A DNA stretch of 64,000 nucleotides, from NCBI GenBank assembly GCA_910584435.1, contig CAJUAP010000009.1, positions 1 to 64,000 on the forward strand. Direction: 5' to 3'. Below are positions 54,125 to 62,310 of this stretch, piece by piece; position 1 is the stretch's first letter; each line of letters begins with the position of its first letter. The position numbers and the translations under genes are program-made. The notes beneath the pieces were generated by a model. That model saw nothing but the letters and a program-made list of their open reading frames with translations, was not told the origin of the DNA and ran no database searches. This DNA comes from an uncultured Acetatifactor sp. (GTDB lineage Bacteria; Bacillota; Clostridia; Lachnospirales; Lachnospiraceae).

Positions 54125-55333
54125 TCAATCCCACTGTCCGGGAAACTTCTGTTTATCAGGAGCAGCAAAGTGCTTCGTCCACTCTTCATTCTCTTCCTCA
54201 GACAGCTCTTCAAATACCGCCGGTTCTATGAATTTACCTCCAAATTCTGCAAGTCCTCCTTCTACAAGCTCCCTCCCTAAAAATGCATCAAAATTCCTGC
54301 CGTCCATGGTGGTAATTCCAAACTGATCGCAAGTCCGAAAACCATGCAGCGGATAGTAATCCGGCTCTCCAAATATCACAACCCCCTCAAAGCCTTCCTC
54401 CTTCGCCAATGCAAGTGTTTCTTCCAGCAGGAATCCGCCCACACCGCAGCCCTGCCATTCCGGCGCCACGCATAAGGGGCCGAAGGTCAGTATTTCCTTT
54501 TGTGCATCACCCTTCTGCAGCATTGCCCTGGCATAGCAGATTACCCCCACTATTTCACCCTTCACTTCAGCCACTCTTGATATCCGGGGCAGATATACGG
54601 CGCTGTCCCTCAACTTATGTACCAGCAGATGCTCATTACAGCCCTGATGATGCTTATTCCAAAAAGCCCGAAGAACAACTTCCTCCACCTTGTGATACTC
54701 TTCTTCCCTCTCTCCGCGGATGACAATATCCTCTCTTCTTATTTTGTCCTTTCTCGGAAAATAGCCTAAATCAAGCCGCACCTCTTTTCTGTCTATGTCC
54801 CTGTTAGAGTAACAGCAGCTGTCAAATCCAATGAGTTCAAAGCCCTCCCGGAGATAGAACTGAATGGCGGACACATTACAGGACTGGGTTTCCAGAATCA
54901 CTGCCCGCCGATGCTCTAACACCGCCTGTTCCTTTGCAATTTTCATCAGTGCATGGCCGATGCCCTTCCTTCTGTATTTTTCATGCACCCACAATTCCGT
55001 CACCATCAGCCTGTTCGACCATTCCTCCGGACAGGTCTCTATACAGGCAGCCAGTTCCTGCTTACCGTCATTTTCTTCCACCACGCCCCAGGCAAAGGCT
55101 TTCTCCCAATGATCCTGGTATAACTTGTCAGGAAAATCATATTCCTCCGGATAATGCGAAACAGGTGTACTGAATTTCTCTCTGCTGAAGATGACCTGAA
55201 AGCCCTTCCCACCCTTTTCTATCCTCACATCATAATATTCTTCTGTGGTATATCTCATTGGTATGAGCGCATTTTTCCATTGCTCCCTGGGAAGATGCAC
55301 TATTTTATATTGTTCTGTATTCATCTGCTCCAC
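54125..55333 (-). CDS. Double GNAT acetyltransferase
   Basis: A 402-residue protein with two GNAT domains. The first (about 1-205) resembles streptothricin acetyltransferase: ELWVHEKYRRKGIGHALMKIAKEQA, ILETQSCNVSAIQFYLREGFELIGFDSCCYSN. The second (about 207-370) is YhbS-like: LTFGPLCVAPEWQGCGVGGFLLEETLALAKEEGF and YYPLHGFRTCDQFGI. The acetyl-CoA Q/RxxGxG/A loops are RRKGIG and QGCGVG. Such fusions may act on aminoglycoside-like or amino-acid substrates; no specific one can be named. Single gene. Confidence 0.85.
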   Translation of the reverse strand: MEQMNTEQYKIVHLPREQWKNALIPMRYTTEEYYDVRIEKGGKGFQVIFSREKFSTPVSHYPEEYDFPDKLYQDHWEKAFAWGVVEENDGKQELAACIETCPEEWSNRLMVTELWVHEKYRRKGIGHALMKIAKEQAVLEHRRAVILETQSCNVSAIQFYLREGFELIGFDSCCYSNRDIDRKEVRLDLGYFPRKDKIRREDIVIRGEREEEYHKVEEVVLRAFWNKHHQGCNEHLLVHKLRDSAVYLPRISRVAEVKGEIVGVICYARAMLQKGDAQKEILTFGPLCVAPEWQGCGVGGFLLEETLALAKEEGFEGVVIFGEPDYYPLHGFRTCDQFGITTMDGRNFDAFLGRELVEGGLAEFGGKFIEPAVFEELSEEENEEWTKHFAAPDKQKFPGQWD

Positions 55334-55371
55334 CTCAATATCTGACTTCTATTACCATATCACTGTTCATC

Positions 55372-55775
55372 TCAATGGCACTGGTGAGTATAGAATAACA
55401 CAAGATACCTCCGCTTTACAATAAATACATGGAAATTATTTATAACGTCTTTCCCCCGATATAATTTTGCCAATTCCCACAGGAACTGATAATAATCCAT
55501 TTCACTGCCGTGTCTTCGGATGATTTCACCACAGCTTTCCGTTTCCGCCGCATCACCCACCCCGGCCGCTGCGCCAGCTCTTCCGCAATCTCTAACGCCC
55601 TCTGAGCAGATTCCCAGCCCTGCTGTAAGAGCATATGCATTTCCCAGCCTTCCAGCGTCTTCTTCCGTCCTTCCAGTTCTGCCCTATCCCCCATTTCGTT
55701 TTCCAGGGCAGTATCTATAGTCTGCTTCCGGGAACGAATGCAGCCCATGGCTTCCTGAAAAGAATGCTCATCCAA
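55372..55775 (-). pseudogene. Possible frameshifted small gene
   Basis: Two overlapping frames read as one protein. The first (from 55775) gives MDEHSFQEAMGCIRSRKQ...EELAQRPGW, helical and protein-like, then turns basic and poor. The second continues GDAAETESCGEIIRRHGSEM and DYYQFLWELAKLYRGKDV. The switch point is a G-rich run near 55565. No family is recognised. The alternative is that only the first 111-residue frame (55440-55775) is coding, or neither. Confidence 0.35.
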
Positions 55776-55808
55776 GCTGCATTTCAGCCCACACCGTCAT
55801 CCCCGGCC

Positions 55809-56237
55809 TTACTCCAGCTCTTCCACCAGAAAACTTTCCGTCTTCAAATTACAGTAATATCTCCCCCTGACTGCCGTAAATTTCAGCACACAGTAATCAG
55901 GGTCCGTTACGCCCTGTTTGTAATACATAATGTCACCATCGTGCCATATTTCCCTTTTGATTTCCTCATCCTGAAGCACTTCCATAGTACCTGTCAGCAT
56001 AATCCCCTCATACTTAAAACGCCCTTTGTTGTAAAAATACAGGCTTGCCTTTGGATTTCTCATAAACTGCTGCGCCCTCATGGATGAAGTATTGGTGGAA
56101 AAATAGAAACAATTTCCTTCTACTTTACTCGGCGCAAACATTGCCTTCATATTCGGATAGCCTTCTTCGTCTATGGAAGCGATAAAAGCCACCTTCTGTT
56201 TCCTGATAAATTCCGTCACATATTCTCTCGTCTTCAC
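55809..56237 (-). CDS. Pyridoxamine 5'-phosphate oxidase-like flavoprotein
   Basis: Small split-barrel flavoprotein, 142 residues from a GTG at 56237 (KTREYVTEFIRKQKVAFIAS), with AGGAGG about 8 nt upstream. The open frame continues 8 codons further without a site. Family pattern: VAFIASIDEEGYPNMKAMFA, FYFSTNTSSMRAQQFMRNPKASLYFYN. It probably binds FMN or F420-like cofactors; its physiological substrate is unknown. It overlaps no gene but lies 11 bp after marR, so the two form an operon. Confidence 0.88.
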   Translation of the reverse strand: MKTREYVTEFIRKQKVAFIASIDEEGYPNMKAMFAPSKVEGNCFYFSTNTSSMRAQQFMRNPKASLYFYNKGRFKYEGIMLTGTMEVLQDEEIKREIWHDGDIMYYKQGVTDPDYCVLKFTAVRGRYYCNLKTESFLVEELE

Positions 56238-56248
56238 CGGAACTCCTC

Positions 56249-56716
56249 CTATTTTAAACATAATTTGTTTGTATGCAGTGCTTCTGTCAAGGTGCCAAGT
56301 ATCCGGGCAAGATACTGTTCAAACTGCACCTGTTCTTCCTCTGAGAACCCTTGATAGAATAACCGATTCATCTGCCCGGATACCGTCTCATATTCTGCCT
56401 GCAGAGATTTCGCATACGCCGTCAGTGATATCATGGTCTGGCGGCGGTTCTGTGGGTTAATATTCCTTTCCACAATCCCCTTATTCACCATACCGTTGAC
56501 TACCACAGATACCGTGTTCTTGGCAAGGGAAGTCTTCTCACTGATTTCACTGACGGTAAGATGATCCTCCTTCCACAAGACAAATAAAATCCTTCCCTGG
56601 CCTCCGCTGATTTCAATGCCGTTTTCCAGCAGCAGCCGTTCAAAAATTCTGTCCTGCAGCTGCTTGATCTGTGTGATATAAAATCCTCCTTTTGTCTCCA
56701 ATCTGCCACCTCTCAT
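56249..56716 (-). CDS. MarR-family transcriptional regulator
   Basis: A 155-residue dimeric winged-helix repressor. Helix-turn-helix region DHLTVSEISEKTSLAKNTVSVVVNGMVNKGIVERN, wing INPQNRRQTMISLT and a long C-terminal dimer helix. It is the first gene of a unit with the PNPOx-like gene. A 15-bp repeat array immediately upstream is a likely autoregulatory operator. The effector is unknown. Confidence 0.92.
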   Translation of the reverse strand: MRGGRLETKGGFYITQIKQLQDRIFERLLLENGIEISGGQGRILFVLWKEDHLTVSEISEKTSLAKNTVSVVVNGMVNKGIVERNINPQNRRQTMISLTAYAKSLQAEYETVSGQMNRLFYQGFSEEEQVQFEQYLARILGTLTEALHTNKLCLK

Positions 56717-56742
56717 CCTGTTGGAACATTTCCAAATAAAAA

Positions 56743-56831
56743 AGTTTTATATAGAACAGTTTTATATAGAACAGTTTTATTTAGAATAAATTTATTTAGA
56801 ATAATTCTATATAGAACAAATCTAGTTTAAC
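56743..56831. promoter_or_regulatory. 15-bp operator-like repeat array of marR
   Basis: Five phased 15-bp units (56743, 56758, 56773, 56788, 56803) of the form AGTTTTATATAGAAC, with a degenerate sixth to 56831. Each unit is a near-palindrome (TTCTATATAGAA). The first two are identical. They cover the region where the marR promoter must lie. Confidence 0.75.
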
Positions 56832-56913
56832 ATATCAGCCGAGAGAAATCAACTACCTCGTTTTTTGTTTGCTCGTTTTTTGTTTCTCTATTTTATTTGA
56901 CATTTTCACAGCA

Positions 56914-56941
56914 TTGTGATAAAGTACAATTGTGTTATACT
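56914..56941 (+). promoter_or_regulatory. Possible promoter of the ABC-F transcript
   Basis: TTGTGA (56914-56919), 16-bp spacer, TATACT (56936-56941). An alternative is TTGACA (56897) with TAAAGT (56920). Both lie about 430 bp ahead of the ABC-F start, giving a long leader. Confidence 0.45.
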
Positions 56942-57002
56942 CATGAACGCATTTATCTGCCGCTTTCTGTTCAACATTGTAGATGTGTTCACTCGTTATA
57001 CA
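56933..57002 (-). repeat. R4 repeat copy ahead of the ABC-F gene
   Basis: Inverted-orientation copy of 39847-39916. Its edge carries the TATACT box, so the element may contribute the promoter. Confidence 0.8.
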
Positions 57003-57190
57003 TTCAGGCGAGCAAATTTTTTATGAGTATATATTCACGAGTGATAAATGCTGCCGCACCCCATGACATCTGCCGTTCGTAAGCCGGATGGCATTACAGA
57101 TTTCAGAGAACGTCAGTATAAATTAAACTATGATTCCTGACCGGCGGAAGAATCCCAAGGAGCCTGAGCCAGAATGAGGTTGAGAAAAGA

Positions 57191-57348
57191 ATGATTATCA
57201 GAGTAAAGTAATCCGTTTGTAAAATGTCTGTAGACAGGGGTATTCAGTACCCTTGTTGTGTTGTACACATTTTATGCTGCAGACGGGTTACTTTTATGTT
57301 ACTCATTCTTTTTTTGATGCCGCATTTTACAACAGAATACGGCATCCC
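57191..57348 (+). promoter_or_regulatory. Attenuator-like leader with a short upstream ORF
   Basis: ATG at 57191 opens MIIRVK and stops at 57209-57211, inside the left arm of a long stem (AAGTAATCCGTTTG 57206-57219 with CAGACGGGTTACTT 57280-57293, then TTTATG). A nested hairpin GGGTATTCAGTACCC lies at 57238-57252. A third hairpin, GATGCCG/CGGCATC (57316-57346), precedes the AGGAGG of the ABC-F gene. This fits drug-induced ribosome stalling that relieves termination. Confidence 0.7.
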
Positions 57349-57362
57349 AACAGGAGGATTCT

Positions 57363-58958
57363 ATGTCACAGATTAGCATAAATAACATGAGCTACCACTA
57401 TGCGGATTATTACAATCCCATTTTCAACAATATCACTCTGCATCTGGATACGGACTGGAAAACAGGTCTCATCGGACGAAACGGGCGTGGAAAAACCACC
57501 CTTTTGAAACTATTGTGCCGGGAACTGGAGCCAGCGGCAGGTACAATCTCGGTGCCCGTACCAGTCAGCTACTTTCCCTACTGCTATGACGGAACCTATA
57601 GTAATACCATGGATGTGATAAAGGAGATGACAGGAGGTTTTCGCACCCTGGAACTGGCTATGGAAAACGCTCTGTCACAGAATCAGACAGAAAAGTATTT
57701 AGAACTTTTGGAACAATATCAATCCGCAGACGGTTATTCGCTGGAAAGCCGCATCTGCAGAGAAGCCGAACATATGCGGCTGGATTCCCGGCTTCTGGAG
57801 CAAGACTTTCACACCCTCTCCGGCGGCGAGCGGACGCGGATGATCATCCTTGCATTATTCCTGCGCCGGGAAGGATATGTCCTTCTGGATGAGCCCACGA
57901 ACCATCTGGACTATGAGGGAAAACAGGCCCTTATGGAATACCTGAAAAAGAAAAAAGGCTTCCTCGTGGTATCCCATGACAGCCCTTTTCTCAATGAAAT
58001 TACCGACCACATCCTGTCCATCAACAAGACAAATCTCACTCTGGAACAGGGAAACTATGCCTCCTGGAAGCAGAATGTATTGCAGAAGGAAAAGTTCGAG
58101 CTGCGCACAAGACAGCGGCTGGAACAGGAAATCCACCAGCTGTCACGCCAGGCAGCAGAAAACAGGAAATGGTCCGCCGTGGGAAATACACAGAAGTACC
58201 CTTTTACCGGCAATGCAAGAACAAACGGCACCAGAGCCTATATGCGCCAGGCAAAGCGTGCCGAAGAACAGGTGCTCAAAAATATAGAGGAAAAGAAGCT
58301 GCTTCTTAGAAACCTGGAACAGGCGGAGGATCTTGCCATTCTGCAGGAGCGGCTTGCAGCGGAAGATTACATGCTGAAAGCAGAAGGAATTACTTACTGC
58401 TATGAAGAAAGACGGCCTTTGATAGACAACTTTTCCATCAGAATTACGGAAGGGGAACGTATCTGGCTCCGGGGCAGAAACGGTTCAGGAAAAAGCACAC
58501 TGCTCCGTCTGCTCTGTGGAGATATCCCCTGTGCCCTGGTGCAATATGCGGACCATCTGAAAATCACAACAGCCTTCCAGGAGCCGGAATGGACCGAAGG
58601 AAATCTTCAAGCCAGATTTCAGCAGGAACCATGCCTGGACAATGCGGCAGAACGATACCGGAGATTTCTGGAATTATGCCGGTGCTTCGACCTGCCGGAA
58701 GATTTCACCCACCGCCCACTCGAAACCCTGAGCAGCGGTGAATTGAAGAAAATAGACATCGCAAGAGCCCTCTCCATGGAAAACCAGCTTTTATTTCTTG
58801 ATGAACCATTGAATTACATGGATACACTCTTCAGGGAACAGTTAGAAAATGCGCTCTGCAGCAGTAATGTCACGGCAGTATTCGTGGAACATGACGTTCA
58901 TTTCGGCAATGCGGCCGCCACCAGAATCATCGACCTTGATGCTGCTCTCTCGTCATAG
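57363..58958 (+). CDS. ABC-F ribosomal protection protein, Lsa-like
   Basis: Cytoplasmic ABC-F ATPase of 531 residues with no membrane segment. Domain 1 has GLIGRNGRGKTTLLKLLCRE, LSGGERTRM and VLLDEPTNHLD. A charged inter-domain linker (about 235-325) follows, then domain 2 with GRNGSGKSTLLRLL, LSSGELKKID and LLFLDEPLNYMD. The sequence resembles Lsa/Vga-group proteins, which bind the ribosomal E site and displace lincosamides, streptogramins A and pleuromutilins. That drug range is a family inference. AGGAGG precedes the ATG, and the long hairpin leader suggests antibiotic-inducible expression. Confidence 0.9.
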   Translation: MSQISINNMSYHYADYYNPIFNNITLHLDTDWKTGLIGRNGRGKTTLLKLLCRELEPAAGTISVPVPVSYFPYCYDGTYSNTMDVIKEMTGGFRTLELAMENALSQNQTEKYLELLEQYQSADGYSLESRICREAEHMRLDSRLLEQDFHTLSGGERTRMIILALFLRREGYVLLDEPTNHLDYEGKQALMEYLKKKKGFLVVSHDSPFLNEITDHILSINKTNLTLEQGNYASWKQNVLQKEKFELRTRQRLEQEIHQLSRQAAENRKWSAVGNTQKYPFTGNARTNGTRAYMRQAKRAEEQVLKNIEEKKLLLRNLEQAEDLAILQERLAAEDYMLKAEGITYCYEERRPLIDNFSIRITEGERIWLRGRNGSGKSTLLRLLCGDIPCALVQYADHLKITTAFQEPEWTEGNLQARFQQEPCLDNAAERYRRFLELCRCFDLPEDFTHRPLETLSSGELKKIDIARALSMENQLLFLDEPLNYMDTLFREQLENALCSSNVTAVFVEHDVHFGNAAATRIIDLDAALSS

Positions 58959-59007
58959 CCATCCAGAGTATTCTGCGGCATACCAATGTCTTAATGCTGC
59001 TTCCGTA

Positions 59008-59050
59008 AAAAAACCACAATAAAGCCGGGGACAACAACCCTGTCCCCGGC
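59008..59050 (-). terminator. metK terminator
   Basis: GCCGGGGACA/TGTCCCCGGC stem (about 59022-59050) followed on the minus strand by TTTATTGTGGTTTTTTTAC. It may also slow plus-strand transcription from the ABC-F gene. Confidence 0.75.
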
Positions 59051-59224
59051 CTCTGTCTGCTTCCTGACTTCCACTGCATTTCCCATAATCCCCATACATG
59101 ACATCATGGAATCTGTACGGAGAAATTTGTCATTCTCATCCGCATATGCACTTATGTTACCAAGAACGGAGTGAACAGTAACGCTCTTAATCCCCTCATG
59201 CCCCACACTGCAAAAGCACAGACA

Positions 59225-60412
59225 CTACAGATACTTCTTTAATACATCAACCTTATCCGTTGCTTCCCATGGAAGAGAGACATCATCACGGCCAAAATGC
59301 CCATATGCCGCGGTGGTGCGATAGATTGGCCTGCGCAGATCCAGCATCTTGATAATTCCTGCCGGACGCAGATCAAAATTCTCACGGATCATTTCCACCA
59401 GCTTCTCATCTGCAATTTTCCCCGTCCCGAAGGTATCCACCATAACGGATGTGGGCTGCGCCACACCAATGGCATATGCCAGCTGAATCTCACATTTCTC
59501 TGCCAGCCCTGCCGCCACAATATTCTTCGCTACATAACGTGCCGCATAGGCAGCGCTCCTGTCCACCTTTGTACAGTCCTTGCCGGAGAAAGCGCCGCCG
59601 CCGTGACGGGCATATCCGCCGTAGGTATCCACAATAATCTTACGTCCGGTCAGACCCGCATCTCCCTGAGGGCCGCCAATCACAAAACGTCCCGTAGGAT
59701 TGATGAAGAATTTCGTATTCTGGTCCACCATATCCTTCGGTAAAATGGGATCGAACACATATTTTTTAATATCTTCATGAATCTGTTCCTGTGTGACATT
59801 TTCATCATGCTGTGTGGACAGAACCACAGCCTCCAGCCGGATCGGTCTGCCGTTTTCGTCATATTCCACGGATACCTGGCTCTTGCCATCGGGACGCAGA
59901 TAGGGCAATGTGCCGTCCTTTCGCACCTTTGTGAGCTGCCTTGCCAGCTTGTGTGCCAGTGATATGGGATAAGGCATCAATTCCGGCGTCTCATTTGTAG
60001 CATAGCCGAACATCATACCCTGATCGCCCGCACCGATTGCTTCAATCTGTGCATCGCTCATACCGGATTCCCGTGCCTCCAGCGCCTTGTCAACTCCCAT
60101 GGCTATATCCGGAGACTGCTTATCCAATGCCACCATAACGGCACAGATATTACCGTCAAATCCCGTCTTTGCGTCATTATAACCAATCTCATTGACGGTT
60201 CTGCGCACAATTGCAGGAATATCAAGGTTTGCTTTGGTAGTGATTTCACCTGTCACCAGTACGAAGCCTGTGCAGCTTGCAGTTTCACAGGCAACACGGC
60301 TCATGGGGTCCTGCTCCATGCAGGCATCCAAAATTGCATCCGACACCGCATCACAGAGCTTGTCAGGATGTCCTTCGGTTACGGATTCTGAAGTAAATAA
60401 ATGTTTTTCCAT
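59225..60412 (-). CDS. metK: S-adenosylmethionine synthetase
   Basis: Makes SAM from methionine and ATP. 395 residues. The N-terminal LFTSESVTEGHPDKLCDAVSDAILDACM, GAGDQGMMFGYA, the phosphate loop GGGAFSGKDCTKVDRSAAYAARYVAKN and the C-terminal DLRPAGIIKMLDLRRPIYRTTAAYGHFGR are all intact. It is transcribed alone behind a SAM-I riboswitch, so expression should fall when SAM is plentiful. Confidence 0.98.
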   Translation of the reverse strand: MEKHLFTSESVTEGHPDKLCDAVSDAILDACMEQDPMSRVACETASCTGFVLVTGEITTKANLDIPAIVRRTVNEIGYNDAKTGFDGNICAVMVALDKQSPDIAMGVDKALEARESGMSDAQIEAIGAGDQGMMFGYATNETPELMPYPISLAHKLARQLTKVRKDGTLPYLRPDGKSQVSVEYDENGRPIRLEAVVLSTQHDENVTQEQIHEDIKKYVFDPILPKDMVDQNTKFFINPTGRFVIGGPQGDAGLTGRKIIVDTYGGYARHGGGAFSGKDCTKVDRSAAYAARYVAKNIVAAGLAEKCEIQLAYAIGVAQPTSVMVDTFGTGKIADEKLVEMIRENFDLRPAGIIKMLDLRRPIYRTTAAYGHFGRDDVSLPWEATDKVDVLKKYL

Positions 60413-60439
60413 AGTTTTTCCTTCCTTATGTATAATGTA

Positions 60440-60482
60440 AAAATAAAATAAATAAGTCCGCTTACAAGATAAGCGGACTAAA
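60440..60482 (-). terminator. Riboswitch-controlled terminator of metK
   Basis: AGTCCGCTTA/TAAGCGGACT stem (60455-60479) followed by TATTTATTTTATTTTTAC on the minus strand, just after the SAM-I aptamer. Confidence 0.85.
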
Positions 60483-60496
60483 TTCTTACGATATTC

Positions 60497-60604
60497 AATC
60501 CTCTTATTGCTCGAATATAACTCGCTCAGGGGGGCACCTTCCTCAATGGGGTTGCCGTGGCTTCATCGATCCTATGTATCTCCACCAACTCTGAATAAGA
60601 GAAC
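60497..60604 (-). promoter_or_regulatory. SAM-I (S-box) riboswitch
   Basis: P1 pairs CTCTTATT with AATAAGAG (60501-60508 and 60594-60601). On the minus strand the conserved core is CAGAGTTGGTGGAG, GATGAAGCCACGGCAACC, GGAAGGTGCC and GAGCAATAAGAGG. It is placed directly ahead of a terminator and metK. Confidence 0.95.
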
Positions 60605-60748
60605 TACTATTAATTTTTTCATTTTACAGCTTATAACTCATCCGGCCTTCGATACCGGCCGCTGAACCTGCATCCATTTCTTATACAGATTCCAGGAAAT
60701 TCTGCCCATACTCCATGAAACCCATAGAGAATTTCCCTTTCCACTACT

Positions 60749-60777
60749 ACCATACTACATATGGTCTGTGCTGTCAA
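60749..60777 (-). promoter_or_regulatory. Sigma-A promoter of metK
   Basis: Minus strand: TTGACA (60777-60772), 17-bp spacer, TATGGT (60754-60749), about 145 bp upstream of the riboswitch P1. Confidence 0.7.
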
Positions 60778-60826
60778 TACTAATTTGAAAAGTGGAAAAA
60801 TTCAGCATATTTTCAGAAATAATTTC

Positions 60827-62119
60827 TCACCCTGTCTTCAACACAAATTTCTGATAGTCCTTCTCCGTCTCCACCAATTCAATCTGAGCGCCCAGATTAC
60901 GAAGCTTAATGTGAAAATCTTCATATCCGCGCTCAATATATTTAATATCATCCACCATAGTACAGCCTTCCGCAGCCAGGGCGGCAATCACAAGCGCAGC
61001 GCCTGCCCGCAGATCAGGCACCGAAATGCTGGCTCCGGTATATTTGCTCACACCGTTAATAATGGCCGTATTGCCCTCCACTTTGATACCGGCTCCCATA
61101 CGGGTCAGCTCATCCACGTATTTAAAACGATTCTCAAAAATGCTCTCCGTCACGATACTGGTGCCCTGTGCCACCGCCAGGGCAACTGTAATCTGCGGCT
61201 GCATATCCGTAGGAAATCCGGGGTAGGGCAGTGTCTTCACCTGGGTATGCATCAAAGGCTTAGAGGATACTACGCGGATACAATCATCCTTTTCCTTCAC
61301 TTCACACCCGATTTCCAGAAGCTTGGCAGTGATAGATTCCAGATGCTTTGGAATGACATTCTTCACTGTCACGTCTCCCTTGGTAATGGCGGCAGCAAAC
61401 ATAAACGTCCCCGCCTCTATCTGATCCGGAATGATGGTATACTCACTCCCATGAAGCTTAGGTACCCCTTTGATCCTGATCACATCCGTTCCGGCGCCTT
61501 TAATATTGGCCCCCATACTGTTCAGAAAGCTGGCGACATCTACCACATGGGGTTCTTTGGCAGCATTTTCAATGATGGTTCTTCCCTCTGCCAGGGTTGC
61601 AGCCATCATCACATTAATCGTAGCGCCCACGCTAACTACATCCATATAGATGTGTGCCCCCGCCAGACGCTCCGCCTTCGCTTTAATGAGCCCATGTTCA
61701 ATTACCACTTCCGCACCCAGCGCACGAAATCCCTTCAAATGCTGATCAATGGCCCGAAAACCAATGTCACAGCCGCCAGGAAGCACCACCTCCGCAAACC
61801 TGAACTTCCCCAGGAGCGCTCCCAGCAAATAATACGAAGCTCTAATCTTCTTAATCTCTTCATTTTGTACAATAAGATTGTTAATGTCACGGGCATTGAG
61901 CATAATTTTATGACGGCTGATATGTTTTACCGCCGCGCCAATGTCCTGCATGGTACCCAGCATCACATTAGTGTCCCACACATCCGGAATATTATCTATA
62001 TATACGGTTTCATCCGTCATGGCAGCTGCTGCCAATATGGGAAGCGCTGCATTCTTAGCGCCCCCTATTTCCACATCACCTACCAAAGGATTCCCGCCTC
62101 TGATTGCATACTGTTGCAT
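60827..62119 (-). CDS. murA: UDP-GlcNAc 1-carboxyvinyltransferase
   Basis: First committed step of peptidoglycan synthesis: transfer of enolpyruvate from PEP to UDP-GlcNAc. 430 residues. N-terminal IRGGNPLVGDVEIGGAKNAALPILAAAAM and the active-site loop VVLPGGCDIGFRAIDQHLKGF are present. The cysteine in GGCDIG is the fosfomycin target, so the enzyme should be fosfomycin-sensitive. Repeated EPSP-synthase-like units follow to the C-terminus. It is preceded by an M23 peptidase gene on the same strand, with an R1 repeat between. Confidence 0.95.
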   Translation of the reverse strand: MQQYAIRGGNPLVGDVEIGGAKNAALPILAAAAMTDETVYIDNIPDVWDTNVMLGTMQDIGAAVKHISRHKIMLNARDINNLIVQNEEIKKIRASYYLLGALLGKFRFAEVVLPGGCDIGFRAIDQHLKGFRALGAEVVIEHGLIKAKAERLAGAHIYMDVVSVGATINVMMAATLAEGRTIIENAAKEPHVVDVASFLNSMGANIKGAGTDVIRIKGVPKLHGSEYTIIPDQIEAGTFMFAAAITKGDVTVKNVIPKHLESITAKLLEIGCEVKEKDDCIRVVSSKPLMHTQVKTLPYPGFPTDMQPQITVALAVAQGTSIVTESIFENRFKYVDELTRMGAGIKVEGNTAIINGVSKYTGASISVPDLRAGAALVIAALAAEGCTMVDDIKYIERGYEDFHIKLRNLGAQIELVETEKDYQKFVLKTG

Positions 62120-62233
62120 CTATCTCTACCTCTGCTTAAGGTCAGCGTTTTCTTCTTATTCTTTCAAACCATAGCCATGTTACCACATTTCTCCACATTT
62201 GTAAATCGAACGTCCATTCAACTTTAAGAGAAT

Positions 62234-62304
62234 CTTAACAATTCAGCCATGCCATCCATATGTCATGACCGGAATGTACAATTTCCGCATGGCTGAACTG
62301 TTAC
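62234..62304. repeat. R1 element between the M23 gene and murA
   Basis: Left arm TTAACAATTCAGCCATGC (62235-62252), right arm GCATGGCTGAACTGTTAC (62287-62304), differing at two positions. It lies 7 bp beyond the M23 stop codon and would form a stable 3' hairpin in that mRNA, without a T-run. Confidence 0.75.
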
Positions 62305-62310
62305 AAATAT

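Noticed and set aside
56897..57082. 61-codon plus-strand frame similar to one at 39842-40162 (shared VQHCRCVHSLYI)
   Set aside because: The similarity is explained by the R4 DNA repeat read in both places, not by related proteins.
58991..59206. A 71-codon minus-strand frame after metK (MGHEGIKSVTVHS...)
   Set aside because: It overlaps the strong metK terminator hairpin, has no clear ribosome site, and its last third is encoded by the hairpin itself.
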